From assembly GCF_008274825.1 (NCBI RefSeq), contig NZ_CP030848.1:1-64000 (forward strand): 64,000 nt of DNA, in the 5' to 3' direction. Numbering within the stretch: the stretch's first letter is position 1; each line of letters begins with the position of its first letter. This DNA is from Sphingobacterium hotanense (GTDB lineage: Bacteria; Bacteroidota; Bacteroidia; Sphingobacteriales; Sphingobacteriaceae). Positions 1-9,394 of this stretch are shown in pieces. The notes below the pieces were generated by a model, which saw only the letters and a program-made list of their open reading frames with translations, had not been told where the DNA came from and did no database searches. Both the position numbers and the translations under genes were made by a program.

Positions 1-1428
1 ATGGAAAAAACGTGTACAAGTGTTTGGGAAAGTTGTCTTGCGGTCATAAAAGATAACATACCGACACAAAGTTTTAAAACATGGTTCGAACCCGTTAAAG
101 CTGTACGTCTTGAAGGAAACGTTTTAACTATTCAAGTACCTAGTTTGTTTTTCTACGAGTGGTTAGAAGAGCATTACGTAGGTATCCTCAGAAAAACGGT
201 TAAAAAGTTTTTAGGAGAGCAAGGTCGTTTGGAGTACAACATCGTAGTAGAGAAGTCCTCGGCGAACACTCCCTATACAACAAACATTCCTTCAAATGGT
301 AATGGTGCAGAGGGCAAGAGACAGTCGATTCCAGTTCCTGTAGCGCTTAATAAGAACATCAAGAATCCATTCGTGATTCCTGGCTTGAAGAAATTGCAAG
401 TTGATCCGCAATTGAACCAGAACTACACTTTCGATAACTTCATTGAAGGGGAGTGTAATCGTTTGGCACGTTCGGCGGGCTATGCGGTGGCAAACAAACC
501 AGGAGGTACATCATTCAACCCCTTGATGGTTTATGGCGATGTAGGGTTAGGGAAGACACACCTTGCGCAAGCTATCGGAAACGAGATTAAGCGTAATCTT
601 CCGGACAAACTTGTTATTTACGTGTCATGTGAGAAGTTCTGTCAGCAATTTGTTGACTCTTTAAAGAACAATACGATCAATGACTTCGTGAATTTCTACC
701 AGGCTATGGACGTTATTATTATGGACGACGTGCATAACTTTGCCGGTAAGGAGAAGACGCAGGATATCTTCTTCCATATCTTCAACCACTTGCATCAGAC
801 AGGAAAGCAGATTATTTTGACTTCTGACAAGGCGCCTAAGGATCTTTCAGGACTTGAAGAACGCTTATTGAGCCGCTTTAAGTGGGGTTTATCAGCGGAT
901 ATCCAGGTTCCAGATTTGGAAACCCGTATGGCGATCTTAAAGAAGAAGATGTACTCTGATGGTATCGAGCTGCCAGAAAATGTGGTAGAGTATGTTGCAA
1001 ATCAAATTGATAATTCAGTTCGCGAATTAGAGGGTGCTATGGTATCATTACTAGCCCAATCAACATTAAACAAGCGCGAGATCGATTTGAACCTTGCAAA
1101 ATCTATGTTGAAGAACTTTGTGAAGAATACCCACAAAGAGATTTCAATGGAATACATTCAAAAACTAGTTTGTGAATATTTCGAAGTGCCTGTAGAGATG
1201 GTAAAATCGAAAGTTCGGAAACGTGAAATCGTTCAGGCGAGACAGATTTCGATGTACTTGGCTAAGAATCATACGAAGTCATCACTTAAATCTATCGGTA
1301 GTTTCTTTGGAGGACGAGATCACTCAACGGTTATCTACGCATGTCAAACAGTAGAGGACTTGATCGAGACGGATAAGAAATTCAAAACTTACGTGCAAGA
1401 TATTCAAAAGAAGTTAAAGGCTTCTTAA
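1..1428 (+). CDS. dnaA: Chromosomal replication initiator DnaA
   Basis: Initiator ATPase that binds DnaA boxes and melts the origin. The 475-residue protein has the usual family length. An N-terminal helicase-recruiting domain is followed by a variable linker (about 85-120). The AAA+ domain has Walker A GDVGLGKTH near residue 179 and Walker B IIMDDVH near 240. The C-terminal helix-turn-helix carries the DnaA-box signature GGRDHSTV near 438. The window begins on its ATG, the usual numbering origin of a finished bacterial chromosome, so its promoter and any upstream origin repeats are outside view. It is followed by a clear intrinsic terminator. Confidence 0.98.
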   Translation: MEKTCTSVWESCLAVIKDNIPTQSFKTWFEPVKAVRLEGNVLTIQVPSLFFYEWLEEHYVGILRKTVKKFLGEQGRLEYNIVVEKSSANTPYTTNIPSNGNGAEGKRQSIPVPVALNKNIKNPFVIPGLKKLQVDPQLNQNYTFDNFIEGECNRLARSAGYAVANKPGGTSFNPLMVYGDVGLGKTHLAQAIGNEIKRNLPDKLVIYVSCEKFCQQFVDSLKNNTINDFVNFYQAMDVIIMDDVHNFAGKEKTQDIFFHIFNHLHQTGKQIILTSDKAPKDLSGLEERLLSRFKWGLSADIQVPDLETRMAILKKKMYSDGIELPENVVEYVANQIDNSVRELEGAMVSLLAQSTLNKREIDLNLAKSMLKNFVKNTHKEISMEYIQKLVCEYFEVPVEMVKSKVRKREIVQARQISMYLAKNHTKSSLKSIGSFFGGRDHSTVIYACQTVEDLIETDKKFKTYVQDIQKKLKAS

Positions 1429-1454
1429 ACATATAGTAAAGCTAAAAGATTTTA

Positions 1455-1486
1455 AAAGGGCATCTGATGAGGATGCCCTTTCTTTT
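1455..1486 (+). terminator. Intrinsic terminator of dnaA
   Basis: A 10-bp perfect stem (1455-1464 pairs with 1472-1481) with a 7-nt loop, followed by a T-rich tract (TTTCTTTT). It lies 27 bp after the dnaA stop. A group II intron remnant begins right after the T-run. Confidence 0.9.
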
Positions 1487-2515
1487 GTGTGCCCAGCATG
1501 TGCAATAACTCTAGGGTGTAAGTCCCGAACACGCTTTTGCAGTGGGAAGTGTTAGCTTAGGACAAGGGTGTCCACCGCAAGGTGGAATCTGAAGGAAACC
1601 TGAGGCAAAACCTGGGTCCGACGAACAGAAACTACGTACAAGGCCGCAAGTGTTGGGTGAGGCTGCAAAACAAGTCAAAGCCCTGAACTGTACGGAAACA
1701 CCATGTTAAATGTAGCGGATACAGGGCAGTCCTTTAAGTCCACTTTTTGTCAAACATCATCCTGAACGAAATAGATACGGAACTCAGCTCCCGTGGACAT
1801 CGATTTGTACGTTATGCGGATGACTGTAGTATCTACACGAAGAGCAATAAATCCGCCACTCGTATTATGCGCAACATCACCAGCTACATCGAATCTACAC
1901 TAAAGCTGAAGGTGAACCGTGAAAAGAGTAAGGTAAGCAAACCTTCCCAAAGTAGTTTACTCGGCTTTAGTTTCTTCAAAACTCAAGGAGATTGGCAGAT
2001 TCGTATCTCTGCAAAGAGTATCGAACGAATCCGAGAGAAGTTACGTCAAAATACTCGACGTAATACAGTTACTGCTATGCATGAGCGACTGACTAAACTA
2101 CGGCAAATTATTCACGGCTGGGTGGATTACTTTCGTAGAGCAACGAATAAGAAGGTGATGTTAGCACTAGATAAACTAGTGCGAAGACGCTTGCGTGTTC
2201 TGCTTTGGAAACAATGGAAGACCGCAGGTAATCGAATTCGGAACTTCATGAAACTGGGAGCCAAACGCTGGCTTGCCTACCAACATGCGAACACCCGTAA
2301 ATCCTATACTCGGACAGGGACAAGCCCTATCGTTCAAACAACGCTAACAAACTCATACTTTACTAAACTAGGTTACGAAGGATTTGCAGACTACTATTAC
2401 TGGAGAACAACGTCATCAAACGACGTTATTCTAACAAACCGCCTTGGTACGGATCCGTATGCCGGGTGGTGTGAGAGGACAGATAGGGAAATAATCCCTA
2501 TCTTCTTACTCGATT
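1487..2515 (+). mobile_element. Decayed group II intron, internally deleted
   Basis: The left boundary GTGTG at 1487 fits the group II 5' consensus. About 230 nt of domain-I-like RNA follow, then a truncated reverse transcriptase/maturase frame. Domain V is visible at 2438-2472 as a 34-nt hairpin: ACCGCC pairs with GGTGGT, there is a distal stem of GTACG with CGTAT, and the tip loop is GATC. A domain-VI-like hairpin (GATAGGG/CCCTATC) and a terminal CTCGATT end near 2515. The intron sits directly behind the dnaA terminator, a placement known for terminator-targeting group IIC introns. Class assignment is inference. Loss of the N-terminal half of the reverse transcriptase means it cannot move by itself; a complete copy elsewhere could still act in trans. 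Confidence 0.85.
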
Positions 2516-2529
2516 GCTGTACGGTATAA
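1722..2529 (+). pseudogene. Group II intron reverse transcriptase/maturase, 5'-deleted and frameshifted
   Basis: Only the second half of the intron-encoded protein remains. The frame can be read from QGSPLSPL at 1722-1745, then breaks at a T-run (1744-1748) where one extra T shifts frame. It resumes as LSNIILNEIDTEL from 1747. The catalytic motif YADD is present near 1813. The maturase domain X pattern HERLTKLRQIIHGWVDYFRR and a basic C-terminus follow. The N-terminal fingers and first RT motifs are absent, with intron RNA sequence joined directly to motif 4. The remaining open frame continues through domain V and past the intron end to a stop at 2527-2529, so the native stop also looks lost. 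The TTG at 1747 is only an open-frame start. Confidence 0.85.
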
Positions 2530-2606
2530 AAACTTTCATGTTTGCATTGAAACAGCAGCATGGATGAGGGTTATTGATTGCCTTTGAAAACAGACACTTT
2601 CAGCAA

Positions 2607-2642
2607 AAAAGAGGGTTTGTCATAGTCCAAACCCTCTTTTAT
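2607..2642. terminator. Bidirectional intrinsic terminator
   Basis: A 12-bp perfect stem (2607-2618 with 2629-2640) flanked by A-run and T-run. It can stop rightward transcription from the intron region and leftward transcription of the Spy-like gene that ends at 2665. Confidence 0.85.
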
Positions 2643-2664
2643 ATGAAACATGAATAATTTCAGA

Positions 2665-3042
2665 TTATTGTTGAGGTTGTGGTTGTGCCTCTGGTGCTTG
2701 TTTTTTTGCAGCACGTTCTTCCACGATTTTAGCATACAATGGTTTTTGTTCTTCAGTTAATAAACCAACCACTTTGCTATCTAAGTCAGCTGTAATCGCG
2801 GCTAATTGTTCTGCTTTCTTTGCTTCGTCTGTTTGCGCAGCATCAGATTTGATCGCGTGTTTTGCTTTTTTAGCTTCTAACACGATATCATAGATCTGTG
2901 TTTGTTGCTCTTGAGTCAAGTTCAATTGTGAAGTCCACTCGGTAACTGTTTGTTTTGCTTTTTCCTCAGGATTTACTTCCTGTGCAAATGTTAGAGTTAA
3001 TGAAAATAATACTGCGGATACTGCTAAAAATAACTTTTTCAT
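2665..3042 (-). CDS. Small secreted Spy/CpxP-like LTxxQ protein
   Basis: A 125-residue protein with a signal peptide ending in TFAQ (cleavage near residue 20). The mature part is charged and helical with two LTxxQ-type repeats, LTQEQQTQIYDI and LTEEQKPLYAKI. These are the hallmark of periplasmic Spy/CpxP-like proteins. The tail is rich in Gln and Pro. Family members are chaperone or stress-sensing proteins in the periplasm; a specific role here is unknown. It stands alone between a terminator and a 265-bp AT-rich gap before lpxK. Confidence 0.75.
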   Translation of the reverse strand: MKKLFLAVSAVLFSLTLTFAQEVNPEEKAKQTVTEWTSQLNLTQEQQTQIYDIVLEAKKAKHAIKSDAAQTDEAKKAEQLAAITADLDSKVVGLLTEEQKPLYAKIVEERAAKKQAPEAQPQPQQ

Positions 3043-3307
3043 GATGTGTTTTTTTTTCGTTTAAAATTTATTTATTTACTCCGTTTCTGTACAATAATAA
3101 CAACCGAATTGACTGATTTATTATCTGTTTGTATCAGGTTTGTTACTTTTTAACATTTCTTAACAAGAATTTACCTTGTTTAATTCGATAAATAGTAGGC
3201 AAAAAATAGCTTTAAACACCTGTTAAGCAATATTTTTAATAGTATAGAGATAAAAATACGTGAAATGGAAGGGATAAATACGGGAGGAGTGTTTTTACCG
3301 TAGAGTC

Positions 3308-4330
3308 TTAGTTAGATAGCTTTTCCACGACCTGCTCTAGAAAGCTATTCTCTTCAATAATATTCGTTTCAATGGGGATATAATAGACAGGAATATGAAC
3401 TAATTGGCTGATGTCCATACGCTGCGCATCCTTTTCTGTTGTCAGTATAAGCTTCTTTTTGCTAGCTACTTCCTCATAACAGGATAAAATTTTTTTATAG
3501 TCCTTCGCTTGGAAATCATGATGATCGGGATATGCAATATGTTGAAACGATATTCCAAGATTGATCAGATGCTCTTTTAGTGGCTCAGGATTAGCGATTC
3601 CTGTAATAAGCAGTAAAGAGTAGTCCGAAAGATTATCTACACTTATATCAGAAGATAGAGGCTTTATCGGCAAATATTTTATGTTGGAATAAAAGATACT
3701 AGCCTTCGCATTGTGCTTTCTGATCTTCTGTTCTATGTGATTCTTCTCTTCCGGCCGAATAGTACTTGGACATTTGGTTATTAAAATAATGTCGGCGCGC
3801 TTAGTTTGGTCGAAGGTATCTCTAAAATTGCCGGTAGGCAGCAGCAGGATAGGATTTAAGATGGAATAATAATCAAATAATAAAATGGAACAGGTAGGTT
3901 TTACCTTTCTATGCTGAAAAGCATCGTCTAACAGAATAAGATCGTGATCCTTTTGAAGGATTTCGATACCCTCTGCCCTATTCTCATCGACAGCGACGGT
4001 AATATGTGGATGGTTCTTCTTAATCTGCAGCGGCTCGTCTCCTACAGATTCCACGGTATCAGAAAGCTCTACTTTCCGGAAGCCCTTGGTTTTCCGACCA
4101 TAGCCTCTGCTGAGCGTCGCAAGCTTATAACGCTGTTGAAGCTTATCTACTAAAAACTGTACTAATGGAGACTTTCCAGCTCCGCCAACTGCTAAATTAC
4201 CGATGACGATTGTGTTTACAGGGAAGGATTTAGATTGGAATATGCCTAGGTCATAGCATTGATTTCTAACCCATATAATAAGGGTATAGAGGATGGTAAA
4301 AGGGAGTAATAACCATCGTAGAATCAGCAT
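3308..4330 (-). CDS. lpxK: Tetraacyldisaccharide 4'-kinase LpxK
   Basis: Inner-membrane kinase that phosphorylates the 4' position of the lipid A disaccharide, making lipid IVA. The 340-residue protein has an N-terminal hydrophobic anchor (residues 1-22). Its P-loop, GNLAVGGAGKSP, is at about 44-55. LSRGYGRK and DDAFQHR, both typical of LpxK, follow. It lies 4 bp downstream of gldH in a leftward block. It ends in a gap with no obvious strong terminator. Confidence 0.95.
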   Translation of the reverse strand: MLILRWLLLPFTILYTLIIWVRNQCYDLGIFQSKSFPVNTIVIGNLAVGGAGKSPLVQFLVDKLQQRYKLATLSRGYGRKTKGFRKVELSDTVESVGDEPLQIKKNHPHITVAVDENRAEGIEILQKDHDLILLDDAFQHRKVKPTCSILLFDYYSILNPILLLPTGNFRDTFDQTKRADIILITKCPSTIRPEEKNHIEQKIRKHNAKASIFYSNIKYLPIKPLSSDISVDNLSDYSLLLITGIANPEPLKEHLINLGISFQHIAYPDHHDFQAKDYKKILSCYEEVASKKKLILTTEKDAQRMDISQLVHIPVYYIPIETNIIEENSFLEQVVEKLSN

Positions 4331-4334
4331 AACC

Positions 4335-4796
4335 TTACTTTTGAATAAGCTTCAAACCCACATCATTAATTCCATGAAGTGGGTTCTCACGCATATTTTG
4401 TTCAATAGAGAATACATATTTCCCCGTATCCGGGAATGTAAAGTTCTCTTTCACCAGTATCGATTGCTCGTAAAGGTTTCCCGCCGACTTGCCTGTCCAG
4501 CGGCCGTCTAGTTCCGCCAGTTTAACCTCATGTCGATATGCGGTGTCTTTAAGTCCCTTGCCCTTTTCATGCAATAGAATAAAAATATTGGAAAAGGGAT
4601 AATAGGCATTATGACGAAGATTGACATAGACGTCAAACTTAGTGTTTGGCGCTGTTATCTGTACATCGAAAGCGGGTTTGTTATTATAGTCCCAACTTTG
4701 TTTTGGGATATCGATATTCTTTTCAAAGAAGTAGCCCTCTTGGCATGAACTCAGCAAGAAGACGAGCATAAGAAACAAACCGATGTATGCTTTCAT
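4335..4796 (-). CDS. gldH: Gliding-motility-type lipoprotein GldH
   Basis: A 153-residue lipoprotein. The lipobox LLSSC puts the acylated Cys near residue 18. The rest matches the Bacteroidota GldH family in length and pattern (FEKNIDIPKQSWDYN near the start, a C-terminal GINDVGLKL). In Flavobacterium GldH is needed for gliding and type IX secretion, but many non-gliding Bacteroidota keep it. No gldF/G or other gliding genes are nearby. It lies 12 bp after the ricT-like gene and 4 bp before lpxK, so it is probably cotranscribed. Confidence 0.88.
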   Translation of the reverse strand: MKAYIGLFLMLVFLLSSCQEGYFFEKNIDIPKQSWDYNNKPAFDVQITAPNTKFDVYVNLRHNAYYPFSNIFILLHEKGKGLKDTAYRHEVKLAELDGRWTGKSAGNLYEQSILVKENFTFPDTGKYVFSIEQNMRENPLHGINDVGLKLIQK

Positions 4797-4808
4797 TCCT
4801 TTACGGTA

Positions 4809-6212
4809 TTAATTTTCAGGTTTCGAACCTCCGTCCTGAGGTCTGTTATTGTTTTTATTTCTATTATTGTTCGGACGTCTTTTCGGTCTAGGGTTTTGAT
4901 TTCCCTCTTTACCTTCAGCCGACTGTGCTTTCGGTTGCTGACCCTCTGTATTGTTGTTCGGATTAGGCTTTTGCCTTTGTCTCCTATTTGCTGGCTTTAC
5001 CTGTGGATTTGCCTCCTGTTTAGGTCTTGCTGCATTATCCTGAGGCTTATCGTTCGTATTGTTAGGAGATTTCTTTTTCTTCTTCCTTTTCTTTCTATTA
5101 CGGTCGTCTAAGCGAGTCAAGCTATCCTGTCCAACTACGTTTTCATAGTCTGGCGCAATTACCTTATCGTCCTCATCATCTTGTACAACGCCTAACTCAG
5201 CAGGTTTTTTACCATCTGCGTTCATTGCAGCGAATTCCTTAACCTTCTCTGCCGATAATGGAATCCAGCTTTCAGCACGCGGATAAGAGAACCACATGGT
5301 CTTTTTGAAGATATCGATCTTCTGTAAATATGCTACGCCTATCTCGGTTTCGATACGTTCGATATTGGAAGGTATGTCTTTCAGCGCATCCATATAGCTA
5401 TCCAGTTCATAGTTCAAACAGCATTTCAACTTACCGCATTGTCCGGCAAGTTTCAACGTGTTCAGCGAAAGGTTCTGATACCTTGCTGCAGACGTAGAAA
5501 CTGTTTTGAAGTCGGTTAACCAAGTAGAACAGCAAAGCTCGCGACCACAGCTACCAATACCGCCTAAGCGGCTAGCTTCCTGTCGCATCCCGATCTGTCT
5601 CATTTCAATACGGATACGGAACGCCTCCGCCATGCGCTTAATCAGCTCTCTAAAGTCAACACGACCTTCAGCCGTGTAATAGAAAGTAGCTTTAGTCTTA
5701 TCACCTTGGTAATCTACATCGGATATTTTCATGGAAAGACCTAGCTCCAGCGCTAAATTACGAGCACGGTGCATGGTTTCCCATTCCAGATCCTTCGCCA
5801 ACTGATATTTGGCAACATCATTTTCGTTAGCTTTCCGGTAGATTTTCTTGACTACATCTTCTGGTTTGATATTGTTTTTCTTGAGCTGCAAGCGAACTAA
5901 TTCGCCTGTTAATGAAACATGGCCAATATCGTATCCCCCGGTATTAGGTTCTACGGCCACCATTTCGCCCATTTCTAAGTAGATGTTATCGGTATTTACA
6001 AAGAATTCCTTTCGAGAACCTTTAAATCTAACTTCAACAATATCAAACGGTTTATAATTTGAAGGCAAGTCCATATCAACTAGCCAATCGTATATATCTA
6101 ATTTATTACATCCGCTGGTCATGCAGGTCCCGTTGTTATTACAACCGGCCGGAACAGTACCAAGTGTATTGCTTCCGCAACCACCCCCGGATGAGCAACT
6201 GCCACATCCCAT
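4809..6212 (-). CDS. ricT: PSP1-domain RicT/YaaT-like protein
   Basis: A 467-residue protein with three parts: a Cys-rich N-terminus (about 1-40, many CxxC-like pairs), a PSP1 domain (about 60-330), and a long low-complexity basic tail (about 365-467) rich in K, N, P and Q. The Cys sets in GSCGRELCCSTW and AGQCGKLKCCLNYE match the iron-sulfur-binding cysteines of RicT, which in Bacillus works with RicA and RicF in RNA processing. Neighbouring holB lies 10 bp upstream, an order also common in other genomes. The tail may bind nucleic acid, which is inference. Confidence 0.88.
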   Translation of the reverse strand: MGCGSCSSGGGCGSNTLGTVPAGCNNNGTCMTSGCNKLDIYDWLVDMDLPSNYKPFDIVEVRFKGSRKEFFVNTDNIYLEMGEMVAVEPNTGGYDIGHVSLTGELVRLQLKKNNIKPEDVVKKIYRKANENDVAKYQLAKDLEWETMHRARNLALELGLSMKISDVDYQGDKTKATFYYTAEGRVDFRELIKRMAEAFRIRIEMRQIGMRQEASRLGGIGSCGRELCCSTWLTDFKTVSTSAARYQNLSLNTLKLAGQCGKLKCCLNYELDSYMDALKDIPSNIERIETEIGVAYLQKIDIFKKTMWFSYPRAESWIPLSAEKVKEFAAMNADGKKPAELGVVQDDEDDKVIAPDYENVVGQDSLTRLDDRNRKKRKKKKKSPNNTNDKPQDNAARPKQEANPQVKPANRRQRQKPNPNNNTEGQQPKAQSAEGKEGNQNPRPKRRPNNNRNKNNNRPQDGGSKPEN

Positions 6213-6222
6213 ATTTTCCTTT

Positions 6223-7365
6223 TTATATATATTGAGTCTCCTTAAGAGACGTCTTGTATTTAAATAATAAAACTAACTGCAAAGATAAATCTAAAAATAA
6301 TATTTTAGGATTTGCATTTCTTTCAACAGAATAATGTGTTTTCTCGAGCAGGTCAATCGCCTCTGTTAGCTGTTCTAGGCTAGTTATTTCGGCAAACTTT
6401 TTTACGAAATCTAGTTCTTCTCCCTTCAAAAACAACATATCTGAGGCTCCATTCTGCATCAAAACGATCTGTCGGAGCACGTTTATGCTGTAGATCAGGA
6501 AGATTTTTTGATTCTCTCGCCCTAATTTGCTCAGCTCTTCTTCACAAAGCTGTATGATATTTAGCCCAGAGTCCGTAACGATAAAGCGAAACCAACGTAT
6601 CAGCAGGTCAAAATGAGCATTTTCCTCTTCGGCAAGCTGATCGATGGCTTCCTGTATATTACCATCCGCTATAAAAGCGATTTCGTTTGCTCGGTCGCTG
6701 TTTATATGTTTTTCTTCTATTAGATAAGATGTCAACTCATCATGACTCAGCTTATTGACTTTCACCAATTGCGTTCTGGAAATAATGGTATTTAATATCT
6801 TGTCTTGATTTTCCGCAACTAATAAGAAGAGTGTCTTTGCGGGCGGTTCTTCAATAAGCTTTAGCAATGCATTTCCTTGCGTGTCCAAATACTCCGGAAG
6901 CCACATGATCAAGACCTTATATTCAGCCTCAAAGGACTTCAAACTAAGCTTTTTGATAATATCATGCGCTTCAGCGATATTGATGTTCGCCTGTTTGTTT
7001 TCAGCTTCTAGCTGTCCTCGCCAATGTGTTAAACTTAAGTATGGATTAGCTAAAAATGCCGTCCTCCACTCTTCCATATAGGTCGTAGCGGTTTCGTCTG
7101 CTTTCTTAGCGAAAAAGGGATACGAGAAATGTAAATCAGGGTGGATTAACTTTTCATATTTGATGCAGGAAGCACATTTGCCACAACTGTCATCATCTTG
7201 TTTATCCTCGCAGTTGATATACTGAGCATAGGCTACAGCGAGTGCTAGGCTCCCCGAGCCCTCAGGGCCCAAAAAGAGCTGTGCATGGCTCACTCTATTT
7301 TCTTTAACGGTAGATACAAGCTGTTGTTTAAGTGCTTGATGCCCTATTATCCTTTTAAACTGCAT
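6223..7365 (-). CDS. holB: DNA polymerase III delta' subunit
   Basis: Clamp-loader subunit, 380 residues. A degenerate P-loop GPEGSGSL at 33-40 lacks the catalytic Lys, as expected for delta'. A four-Cys zinc module uses Cys52, Cys61, Cys64 and Cys67. The sensor region ALLKLIEEPPAKTLFLL and SRTQ (the SRC-motif position) follow. It is the first gene of the leftward ricT-gldH-lpxK block and is divergent from dnaN, whose sliding clamp it helps load. Confidence 0.92.
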   Translation of the reverse strand: MQFKRIIGHQALKQQLVSTVKENRVSHAQLFLGPEGSGSLALAVAYAQYINCEDKQDDDSCGKCASCIKYEKLIHPDLHFSYPFFAKKADETATTYMEEWRTAFLANPYLSLTHWRGQLEAENKQANINIAEAHDIIKKLSLKSFEAEYKVLIMWLPEYLDTQGNALLKLIEEPPAKTLFLLVAENQDKILNTIISRTQLVKVNKLSHDELTSYLIEEKHINSDRANEIAFIADGNIQEAIDQLAEEENAHFDLLIRWFRFIVTDSGLNIIQLCEEELSKLGRENQKIFLIYSINVLRQIVLMQNGASDMLFLKGEELDFVKKFAEITSLEQLTEAIDLLEKTHYSVERNANPKILFLDLSLQLVLLFKYKTSLKETQYI

Positions 7366-7493
7366 ACTTTATAGGCAAAGTTACAAAAATATAGATACCG
7401 CTTTGATTTTATTACGGAGGAAGTAACATTTGCTTTTGAAATATTTAGATTCTTTTCTGTATTATTGCATATAAAAACTATTTTTCCCAGGAA

Positions 7494-8615
7494 ATGAGAT
7501 TTATTGTATCCACCTCTATTTTATTAAAACAATTACAATCTATTAGCGGCGCATCTAGCTCTAGCACAGTGCTCCCAATCTTAGAGAACTTCTTGTTTGA
7601 AATCAAAGATAACTTGTTGACAATTTCAGCTACCGACTTGCAAACCAGTATGGTTACCAGCTTGCAGATCGAAGCGAAAGAAGAAGGTCGCGTGGCGATG
7701 CCATCGAAGATCTTAATCGAAACATTGAAAACATTGCCTGATCAACCAGTAGCATTCTCTGTTGATATGAGCACGTTAGCCATTGAGATCAGTGCGGGTG
7801 ATGGTAAGTATAAATTAAGCGGTGAAAATGCCGATGATTTCCCTAAAATACCGGTTGTTGATAACATCTCAACAGTAAACTTGGCTGCTCCCGTTCTATT
7901 GGAAGCAATCAACAAAACAATCTTTGCGGTGAGCAATGATGAACTTCGCCCAGCAATGTCTGGTGTATTAGTTCAATTGGCAGAACAATCTATCACATTC
8001 GTAGCTACCGATGCGCACAAATTAGTTCGCTATCGCCGTACGGATATCGGTGCTGAAAAGCCGACATCACTTATCCTTCCTAAGAAAGCACTTACTTTGT
8101 TGAAGTCTTCTTTGCCATCGGATGATGTCAATGTTTCAATCGAATACAATAATACAAATGCATTCTTCCAGTTTGGAAACATCAGCCTTATCTGTCGTTT
8201 AATCGACGAGCGCTATCCTGATTACGAAGCTGTAATACCTCGCTTAAACCCGAATAAGCTAACAGTAGATCGTTCCTTATTCTTAAACACCTTACGTCGT
8301 GTTGTTATTTTCGCTAATAAGACAACACATCAGGTGCGTTTAAAGATCTCAGGATCTGAACTACATATTTCAGCAGAGGATTTAGACTTCTCTAACGAAG
8401 CACATGAGCGCTTAAGCTGTCAATTTGAAGGAGAAGACATGGAGATCGGTTTCAATGCGAAATTCTTAGTAGAGATGTTGAACAACTTGAACTGCGAAGA
8501 AGTCGTGTTAGAGATGAGCACACCTAATCGTGCGGGCTTATTGTTGCCAGCAATCAAAGAAGACGGTGTTGATGTCTTGATGTTAGTGATGCCTGTGATG
8601 TTGAACAATATTTAA
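7494..8615 (+). CDS. dnaN: DNA polymerase III beta sliding clamp
   Basis: Ring clamp that tethers the replicative polymerase. The 373-residue length and three-fold domain repeat fit. MRFIVSTSILLKQLQ is a typical N-terminus. The C-terminal motif is VLMLVMPVML, where most clamps have the MPMR motif; the MPV variant is common in Bacteroidota. It is divergent from holB across a 128-bp gap. The stop is followed after 13 bp by the first DedA gene, so readthrough transcription is likely. Confidence 0.97.
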   Translation: MRFIVSTSILLKQLQSISGASSSSTVLPILENFLFEIKDNLLTISATDLQTSMVTSLQIEAKEEGRVAMPSKILIETLKTLPDQPVAFSVDMSTLAIEISAGDGKYKLSGENADDFPKIPVVDNISTVNLAAPVLLEAINKTIFAVSNDELRPAMSGVLVQLAEQSITFVATDAHKLVRYRRTDIGAEKPTSLILPKKALTLLKSSLPSDDVNVSIEYNNTNAFFQFGNISLICRLIDERYPDYEAVIPRLNPNKLTVDRSLFLNTLRRVVIFANKTTHQVRLKISGSELHISAEDLDFSNEAHERLSCQFEGEDMEIGFNAKFLVEMLNNLNCEEVVLEMSTPNRAGLLLPAIKEDGVDVLMLVMPVMLNNI

Positions 8616-8628
8616 TTAGCGAAAGACT

Positions 8629-9282
8629 TTGGATTTTATCTATTCGATTATTGACTTTATTCTCCATATCGATGACCATCTTGTGGAAATCGTCAATAAC
8701 TATCAGACCTGGACATACCTGATCTTGTTTCTTATTATTTTCGCAGAGACTGGTCTTGTCGTTACTCCTTTTCTACCTGGAGACTCCCTTTTATTTGCAG
8801 CAGGAGCTATTATCGCAAAACCTGAAACAGATTTAAATGTCTTTGTGATGTGGATTCTATTGATGGTTGCCGGTATTCTGGGCGACTTGGTCAATTACCA
8901 TATTGGGAAGTATATCGGACCGAAGGCATTCAGCGGGAAATATAAGTTCTTGAAAAAAGAATACCTGGAGAAAACAGAGAAATTCTACGAGAAGTATGGT
9001 GGAAAGACCATTATCTATGCTCGTTTTGTTCCAATCATCAGAACATTTGCTCCTTTCGTGGCGGGAGTAGGATCCATGTCCTACGCTAAATTCGCATCAT
9101 ATAATGTAATCGGCGCAATCTTATGGGTTACCTCCTTCCTATTCATAGGATACTTCTTTGGTGGTTTACCTATTATCAAAGACAATTTCACGATTGTTAT
9201 TTTCGCCATTATCTTATTATCGATGCTGCCTCCAATTATCGAAGTAGTAAAAGAAAAATACGGAAAAAAGAAGGAAGCCTAA
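8629..9282 (+). CDS. DedA-family membrane protein, copy 1 (TTG start)
   Basis: A 217-residue SNARE-associated/DedA protein. Features are [21 protein letters not shown] at about 42-62, [17 protein letters not shown]-like text at about 129-146 and several membrane segments. DedA proteins act in lipid carrier recycling and membrane homeostasis; the substrate of this one is unknown. TTG is chosen as start because the next gene, its paralogue, begins with ATG at the aligned position ([15 protein letters not shown] against [15 protein letters not shown]). The stop codon lies in the loop of a terminator. Confidence 0.9.
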   Translation: MDFIYSIIDFILHIDDHLVEIVNNYQTWTYLILFLIIFAETGLVVTPFLPGDSLLFAAGAIIAKPETDLNVFVMWILLMVAGILGDLVNYHIGKYIGPKAFSGKYKFLKKEYLEKTEKFYEKYGGKTIIYARFVPIIRTFAPFVAGVGSMSYAKFASYNVIGAILWVTSFLFIGYFFGGLPIIKDNFTIVIFAIILLSMLPPIIEVVKEKYGKKKEA

Positions 9283-9299
9283 AAAGCTTCCTTTTTTTG
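9271..9299 (+). terminator. Intrinsic terminator overlapping the DedA-1 stop
   Basis: An 8-bp stem (9271-9278 with 9286-9293) and a T-run. The stop codon at 9280-9282 lies in the loop, so coding and terminator share bases. Confidence 0.85.
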
Positions 9300-9394
9300 T
9301 ATCTATTCGATTGTTATAGAAATTTCAAAATGTCTTTTATCTATTTTGTTATTTCGCTCAAACTTTAAGACTTTTACAAAGTTTTAAATGAACA

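Noticed and set aside
1747-2529. Independent 260-aa gene starting at TTG
   Set aside because: It is the second half of an intron reverse transcriptase; upstream residues QGSPLSPL of the same protein are in another frame.
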